Source of the DNA: Sinorhizobium sp. 8-89 | GTDB lineage: Bacteria > Pseudomonadota > Alphaproteobacteria > Rhizobiales > Rhizobiaceae | Direction: 5' to 3' | NCBI RefSeq assembly: GCF_030124325.1 | Contig: NZ_JASKLR010000016.1 | Coordinates: forward strand, 53,859-117,858 | DNA length: 64,000 nucleotides | Part shown: piece after piece, positions 58,756 through 64,000 of the stretch | Layout of the letters: every line of letters starts with the position of its first letter | How positions within the stretch are numbered: the first letter of the stretch is position 1 | Position numbers and translations under genes: made by a program | Notes under the pieces: generated by a model | The model's database searches: none | Told to the model about the DNA's origin: nothing | The model's input: only the letters and a program-made list of their open reading frames with translations

Positions 58756-59185
58756 GGTCGATTGAGCGCTCCTGCAGTTCCTCGCCGATGAAGCAATTAT
58801 AGGGCTGCCCGTACTGGACAGGCCTTGGCTTCGGCGCATCCGGCCGGTAGCGGCTCACCTTCAGCCCGGAAATCTCGATGACGAGCTTGGCGAGGATCGC
58901 CGCGGCAAACTCGTCGATGTGCTTCACCTTCAACAGGAAAGACCCGGGACCGCCGATGACGCACTCCCGGTAATAGACGTCGAGATCCGCGATCGATGCC
59001 GTATCCGGCGCGGTCCTCAGCATGACCGGGAGTCCGTCGATGGTGATCCCTTGGGCAATGGTGTTGTTGCGGGCGAGAGGCGCCGGCGCGCCGGCATTGT
59101 TCGGCCCGTCGCCCGATATGTCGATCACGCGGCGGCTCGCGCGAAAGGGGCTGGCGCGGAAAAGCGTCCGTCCGAGCGGCCTCAC
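58751..59185 (-). pseudogene. Truncated inverted duplicate of the DUF1194 gene
   Basis: The 144-codon frame is a near copy of residues about 126-265 of the DUF1194 protein at 48634-49431: I count seven substitutions in about 140 residues (for example S to T in PVMLR(S/T)APDTAS). The signal peptide and metal-site motif DVSYS are missing, so no functional VWA fold can be made. It begins at a GTG that overlaps the TGA of the MFS gene (GTGA). Its low divergence from the intact copy points to a recent duplication or gene conversion. Confidence 0.85.
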
Positions 59186-60675
59186 GTTACGTCACCCGGA
59201 ACCGCAGTGCGGCTTGCGAAGGCGCGGCTGGTGACCGCGACGACAAGTGCCGCGACGATCAGGACCGCGGCGACGGCGAAGGTGATCCGCATGCCGGCGG
59301 CGACCGCCTCGGGGGCTGCCGCAGCGATCTCGCTTGCGCCTGAGGCGAGCGCGAACACGGCACCCATGAAGGACGCACCGGTGACGAGGCCGAGATTGCG
59401 CGAGAGGTTGAGCATGCCGGAAACGACGCCCCGCTCGGCGGATCCGACATCCTTCATGACGGCTGTGTTGTTGGCGGCCTGGAACAGCGCATAGCCGGCG
59501 GTCACGGTGACGATGGGCACGATATAACCGGCAATGCCGAACCCAGCCGGGCCGAACTCAGCCGGAATGAGGGAGAGGAGGAAGGCGCCGGTGGCGATCG
59601 CGGCGAGCCCGGCGACGGTCATCGGCTGCGCGCCCAGCCGGTCGACGAGGCGGCCCGCGGGGACGCCCGCGAGTGCAGCGACGAGCGGGCCGGCGGACAT
59701 GACGAGGCCGACGCGGGCCGGATCGAGCCGGAGCCCATGGGAGAGGTAGAACGGCCCGACCACCAGCGTCGCCATCATCACCGTCGAGACCAGCGCGCTC
59801 ATCGCAAGGCCGGCGGAGAGCACCGGATCGCGGAACATCGTCAGCTGGAGCAGGGGCGAGGCGGTTCTCGCCTCGACGAACACGAAGTGGGCACCTGCGA
59901 CGATCGCGACCAGCAGGAAGCTCATGTTGAGCGGGCCAAAACTTCCGCGTCCGATCGTCATGGCGAGCGCATAGGCCGCAAGCGTCAGCGCCAGCAGCAA
60001 CGTGCCGAGGGTGTCGAAGCCCGGCCGCGTGCCTTTACGCCGCTTGTGATCCACCGGCAGGGCGCGAAACGCGATGACGATCGTCAGAATGCCGAGCGGC
60101 ACGCCGGCTAGGAAGATCGCCCGCCAGCCGAGGCCGGAGATCAGGAGACCGCCGAGCGAGGGGCCGAGGGCGGTGCCGATCGCGGATGTCGTTCCGAGCA
60201 GCCCCATGGCGCTGCCGGTCCTTGCCTTCGGCACCGTCTCGCCGACGAGCGCCATGGCAAGCGCCATCATGACCGCCGCGCCGAGACCCTGCGCCGCCCG
60301 CGCCGCGATCAGCATTGAGAGCGTGGGCGCGATGCCGCAAAGGGCGGAGGCTGCGGTAAAGAGCGCGATGCCGGAAAGCAGCAGCCGGCGGCGGCCGACC
60401 ATATCGCCGAGCCGCCCGACACTGACGATGAGCGCGGTGATGGCGAGCAGATAGGCAAGCACGATCCACTGAACCTCCTGGAACGAGGCGTCGAACGCCT
60501 CGGCCAGCGCCGGCAGGCCGACATTCGCGATGCTGGTGCCGAGCGAGGACAGCAGCATGGAGAGGGAAAGGGCGGCAAGCGCCCAGCGAAAGGAGGCCGT
60601 CCGTTCGCCCGTCCGTTCGTCCGTTCCGGCGCCTGTTCCGGGGACAGTCCCGGCTGGCCGTATCGTGATCGACAT
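59182..60675 (-). CDS. MFS drug/proton antiporter (DHA2, 14-helix type)
   Basis: A 497-residue protein with about 14 hydrophobic helices. Motif A is GRLGDMVGRRRLLLSG (about 83-98), motif C-like GLLGTTSAIGTALGPSLGGLLIS (about 156-178). It resembles EmrB/QacA-type exporters that move drugs or toxic compounds out in exchange for protons. Start at ATG 60675 with GGAG 8-9 nt upstream. It is divergent from a LysR gene, the likely regulator. Its stop overlaps the truncated DUF1194 copy. Confidence 0.9.
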   Translation of the reverse strand: MSITIRPAGTVPGTGAGTDERTGERTASFRWALAALSLSMLLSSLGTSIANVGLPALAEAFDASFQEVQWIVLAYLLAITALIVSVGRLGDMVGRRRLLLSGIALFTAASALCGIAPTLSMLIAARAAQGLGAAVMMALAMALVGETVPKARTGSAMGLLGTTSAIGTALGPSLGGLLISGLGWRAIFLAGVPLGILTIVIAFRALPVDHKRRKGTRPGFDTLGTLLLALTLAAYALAMTIGRGSFGPLNMSFLLVAIVAGAHFVFVEARTASPLLQLTMFRDPVLSAGLAMSALVSTVMMATLVVGPFYLSHGLRLDPARVGLVMSAGPLVAALAGVPAGRLVDRLGAQPMTVAGLAAIATGAFLLSLIPAEFGPAGFGIAGYIVPIVTVTAGYALFQAANNTAVMKDVGSAERGVVSGMLNLSRNLGLVTGASFMGAVFALASGASEIAAAAPEAVAAGMRITFAVAAVLIVAALVVAVTSRAFASRTAVPGDVT

Positions 60676-60772
60676 CGCTATGAACTCCGTTTCCTGCGTT
60701 TTGGGGTTGCGGAAAAGGTAGTCCTTCGCAATACGTGGCGGAATGCGCATCATTTGCACTTAATTCGTGCGT

Positions 60773-60800
60773 TTGACGCCATGTCACTATGGGCTATAGT
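60773..60800 (+). promoter_or_regulatory. Promoter giving a leaderless LysR transcript
   Basis: TTGACG (60773-60778), 16-bp spacer, TATAGT (60795-60800). Only six bases separate the -10 from ATG 60807, so transcription should start at or next to the A of the ATG. No Shine-Dalgarno is present. Confidence 0.6.
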
Positions 60801-60806
60801 CGGCGC

Positions 60807-61709
<903 letters not shown>

Positions 61710-61754
61710 GCGGCAGGCGAGTTGGAGCACGGTCGCCGGTGGCGTTTCCCGTTC

Positions 61755-61973
61755 CTACCTGCGGAAAATACCCTTGTAGTACGCGCCGTTTCTCGGCGGC
61801 GGCTTGTTCACGCCTTTGGCTCCGGGGTTAAATTTGCCGCTCCGGTGTCCGTCATTGATGCGCGTTGCCGATATGCCCTTGTAGTAGCTTCCCGCTGCAA
61901 ATGCGGGAGAGGCGCCGGCGGCGATCGTTGCCGCGAAGAGGGCTGCTAGAGCCAGGTTGGCAGACTTGCTCAT
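61755..61973 (-). CDS. Small secreted basic protein with paired YYKGI motifs
   Basis: A 72-residue precursor with a signal peptide (1-26, LALAALFAATIAAGASPAFA cleavage after AFA). The mature part of about 46 residues is basic and carries GSYYKGISATRINDGHRSGK and NGAYYKGIFRR, i.e. YYKGI twice separated by 29 residues. No Cys. GAGG lies 7 nt before the ATG. No family recognised; it could bind cell wall or nucleic acid, but that is a guess. Convergent with the LysR gene. Confidence 0.7.
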   Translation of the reverse strand: MSKSANLALAALFAATIAAGASPAFAAGSYYKGISATRINDGHRSGKFNPGAKGVNKPPPRNGAYYKGIFRR

Positions 61974-62163
61974 TTTTCATCCTCGGTGACCCGCGCCACT
62001 TGCCCGTGCTGTCGTCGAGGCGCGTGGCGTCAGGTTGTGCGGCAAAACGATGGAGCCGCCAGAACCCTCCCGTTACAGGCTACCCGGAAGTCGTGACGAA
62101 TGGATGTAATGCCCGCGAGGGAACCCCCTCGCATCGGCACCTTACCGCCATGTCCCGTCCGTC

Positions 62164-62943
62164 TCACTTCAACGCCTTTTCCAAGGCATCACGGTTGCGG
62201 ATGAGCCAGGCGACGCTGCGTGTCTGCCAGGCGATGCCCCAGACGCGCGGGGCGTTTTCGGTGTCGGGCGTGATCTGCTGTTCAATCACCTCGTTCGCAG
62301 CGCTCTCGGCTGCGAACGCGATGATCCTGTAGCCGAGCCGGTGGCGCTCGCCGGCTGGTAGTGCGTAGCCGTCCGCGAAGATGCGCATCTGGCGCATGCG
62401 GCATGCGGCATCGGGCAGGCCGTTCATCTTCGCGACGTCGTCGTCATAGAGTTGGGCGTTGTTCCAGGCGGCCATGGCGATCTCGGTCAGGCGATCGACC
62501 GGGCCCGCCGCCTCCCAGTCGATCAGCGCGACCGGCTTGCCGTCTCGCGAAACCACGTTCCAGGGGGCCGCATCGCAGTGCCCGACGATGTCCGGCGTGC
62601 CGACGTTCCGGCCAAACCAGGGGCGCCAGATCGCATTTTCCGGCGGCCGAAAGGAGGCGGTCGCATCGTGCAGCCGGCGCATGAGGCCGCCCAGCGCGTG
62701 AACAGCCTCGTCCGACCAGGGGGCCGGGTTGATGACATCGCCGTCGATATAGGTGAGGACTTCGCGGCCCTGCTCGTCAAAGCCGTCTCCGACGACGCGC
62801 GCCGGCGAAGCCGGCATCCTCAAGATGGCGCACAGAGCATGGACCGAAGGAGCCCAGGGGCCCGTCTCGCGGATGACGACCCCGCCTCGACGGCTGACAA
62901 CGGTTCTCTCGCCGAGCGGCGTGGCATCGGCTTCCTTGGTCAT
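62164..62943 (-). CDS. Aminoglycoside phosphotransferase-family kinase
   Basis: A 259-residue protein with the APH/choline-kinase core: catalytic loop IVGHCDAAPWNVV (H-x-D-x4-N, about 140-152) and metal motif VALIDWEAAGP (D-W-E). The N-lobe is short (GVVIRETGPWAPSVHALCAILR). Members phosphorylate aminoglycosides, homoserine, choline or sugars; nothing indicates resistance here. The start (ATG 62943) has no clear Shine-Dalgarno. Stands alone. Confidence 0.85.
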   Translation of the reverse strand: MTKEADATPLGERTVVSRRGGVVIRETGPWAPSVHALCAILRMPASPARVVGDGFDEQGREVLTYIDGDVINPAPWSDEAVHALGGLMRRLHDATASFRPPENAIWRPWFGRNVGTPDIVGHCDAAPWNVVSRDGKPVALIDWEAAGPVDRLTEIAMAAWNNAQLYDDDVAKMNGLPDAACRMRQMRIFADGYALPAGERHRLGYRIIAFAAESAANEVIEQQITPDTENAPRVWGIAWQTRSVAWLIRNRDALEKALK

Positions 62944-63157
62944 CCCGCGGATGATAGCAGCCGTGCGGGTAAGGGGAAGGGCGGTTTCCGCCCATTTCCG
63001 TTGCGGCGGCTAGGAAAGTCCGCACGGGGCCGACACTGGAACGTTACCCCACGCCGAGGGAAGGACGACTGATCCATCGCGCTCGCGACCTGGCTGAATC
63101 TGCCCGTTGCCGCCTTAGCTCGCCGCTATCGGGTCCGTTGGAGACGCGATCGTCCGC

Positions 63158-63676
63158 TCAGGTCTCCCTTGATAGCGCCCAGATCCAGCCGGCGAAGGTG
63201 GCGACGAGGAAGGGATAGGCGAAGAAGGGGAGCGGCGAGGCGGTGGGCAGCACCTGTTCGCCTGAGAAAATGCGTGCGGCGGTCACCAGGAAAAGGACCG
63301 CAGCGACGATGCCGAAGGCGCGGACCCATGTCGGGAAGTGCCTTGGTATGCTGATGACGAGGAGCGCGGTCGCCCAGAGCGCGATGCCTGCGCCGAAGGA
63401 GGGGACGCTGGCGCTCGGGCCTGCCGCCGTTCCGGACATGATGACGCCCTCGGCGATTGCAAAGACGAGAAAGCCGGCGGCGACGATCTCGCTTCCCGCC
63501 CTGTGGAACTTCAGGGCGAGCAGGGCGGAGGCCATCACCAGTCCGCTGCCGTCGATCGCCCAGGCGAGCGCCTGCAGGTTCGGATCGCCCATCATCGTCC
63601 CGGCCATGCCGAACACGCCGCCGAGCGCCAGCCCGACGGCCGCAAGCGCGTTTACAGGGTCCTTCAGGCCTGCCAT
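63158..63676 (-). CDS. Integral membrane protein of unknown function
   Basis: A 172-residue protein with about five hydrophobic helices: 9-27 (LAAVGLALGGVFGMAGTMM), 44-56, 64-82 (IVAAGFLVFAIAEGVIMSG), 90-109 (FGAGIALWATALLVISI), 115-134 and 150-168. No motif is recognised. The start at ATG 63676 has weak translation signals. The downstream (to the left) region has no obvious partner. Confidence 0.75.
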   Translation of the reverse strand: MAGLKDPVNALAAVGLALGGVFGMAGTMMGDPNLQALAWAIDGSGLVMASALLALKFHRAGSEIVAAGFLVFAIAEGVIMSGTAAGPSASVPSFGAGIALWATALLVISIPRHFPTWVRAFGIVAAVLFLVTAARIFSGEQVLPTASPLPFFAYPFLVATFAGWIWALSRET

Positions 63677-63780
63677 GCCCCAAGCCCCTCTCGAACGGGC
63701 GTTCTGCTGCAGCGGAGAGTAGGCTCAAAAGTTCGGACTTACCAGAGCATCCGGCCGGGCAGGATGGTCCGGAATCGAAG

Positions 63781-63811
63781 CGCCCGGCAGCAGTGAGCCT
63801 GCCGCCGGGCG
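63781..63811. terminator. Stem-loop after the cupin gene
   Basis: CGCCCGGC pairs with GCCGGGCG around an internal AGCAGTGAGCCTGCC loop that can pair further. It lies 22 bp after the cupin stop on the - strand. T-run missing. Confidence 0.4.
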
Positions 63812-63832
63812 TCGAGGAAGGCTTCGATCGGC

Positions 63833-64000
63833 TCACTCCTTGATGGGCGTGGTCAGTTCCTTTTCGTCGGTGTCGAGGACGAAGACGGCCAGCAGGGTTG
63901 CGGGTTCCGTGTCACTGGCGTTCTTGCTGACGCCATGGCGAGCGCCGGGCTCTTCGTAGAAGTTCTCGCCGGCCTTGTAGACCCTTTCCGGCTCGCCATT
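63833..64000 (-). CDS. C-terminal part of a cupin-domain protein (partial)
   Basis: The last 55 codons of a leftward gene that enters at the window edge. RVYKAGENFYEEPGARHGVS resembles cupin motif 2 (G-x5-P-x-G-x2-H), followed by NASDTEPATLLAVFVLDTDE. Single-domain cupins of this type bind a metal in a small beta-barrel and may be sugar- or stress-related. The N-terminal half with motif 1 is outside the window. Confidence 0.7.
   Translation of the reverse strand, partial: NGEPERVYKAGENFYEEPGARHGVSKNASDTEPATLLAVFVLDTDEKELTTPIKE

Noticed and set aside
62164..62943. Aminoglycoside resistance gene
   Set aside because: The APH fold motifs are present, but the family is broad and nothing (mobile element, context) points to resistance.

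Overview
The window looks like chromosome or large-replicon DNA of a Rhizobiaceae alphaproteobacterium, most likely Sinorhizobium/Ensifer. The basis is high GC with strong GC3 bias, several class III nucleotide cyclases, two MocR regulators, stress promoters of the RpoE2 type (GGAAC-N16/17-CGTT), and many intergenic copies of two palindromic repeat families. The first (called R1 here) has the two-palindrome architecture described for the Rhizobium-specific intergenic mosaic element RIME1. The second (R2) carries a GCAATTCC...GTCCGGAATTGC palindrome. No replication origin, CRISPR array or intact insertion sequence was seen. One RNA gene is clear: tRNA-Lys(CTT) at 34558-34633.

Layout. 1-9000: end of a TRAP permease, an ankyrin protein, a YHS protein, a leftward NTF2/beta-propeller/MFS group, a divergent HTH regulator/DUF899 pair, and a large cyclase-TPR receptor. 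9000-14400: a palindrome-rich non-coding stretch with two divergent RpoE2-type promoters, a 69-residue stress protein, an ECF41-type sigma factor beside a frameshifted AhpD-like gene, a DUF1348/TetR operon with a clear operator, an AraC remnant and a PaiB-like gene. 14400-18500: a MocR regulator and a tightly overlapping four-gene phospholipid module (PlsC, CdsA, a four-helix membrane protein, and a CDP-alcohol phosphatidyltransferase with a non-canonical motif). 18800-34300: two more cyclases and assorted metabolic enzymes (SDR, ketopantoate reductase, two EEP-fold proteins, NUDIX, GFA, quinone reductase with divergent LysR, FAD monooxygenase, methyltransferase, PhzF, OsmC).

34500-45100: tRNA-Lys followed by a surface-polysaccharide decoration locus (GSCFA protein, Stf0-type sulfotransferase, SGNH-type O-acyltransferase, glycosyltransferase, polysaccharide pyruvyl transferase). 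Between the glycosyltransferase and the pyruvyl transferase lies a decayed prophage remnant of about 2 kb (DUF2280, an internally deleted phage metallopeptidase, a NusG-like fragment, a GcrA-like protein). 45100-64000: DUF2278, Tim44-like, pentapeptide-repeat and DUF1194 proteins, MocR/EamA and LysR/MFS divergent pairs, M20 peptidase, dienelactone hydrolase, TerC, two glycosyltransferases and small proteins. A truncated, inverted second copy of the DUF1194 gene lies 9.3 kb from the first, and there is a gutted hydrolase-cyclase pseudogene.

I found no single complete undescribed multi-gene defence or conflict system. The most interesting signals are the phospholipid module with its altered CDP-alcohol transferase active site, the stress-promoter/small-RNA-like region at 9250-9800, the ECF41 promoter geometry beside a broken partner gene, and the prophage scar inside the polysaccharide locus. 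All assignments are from reading the sequence; no database search was run.
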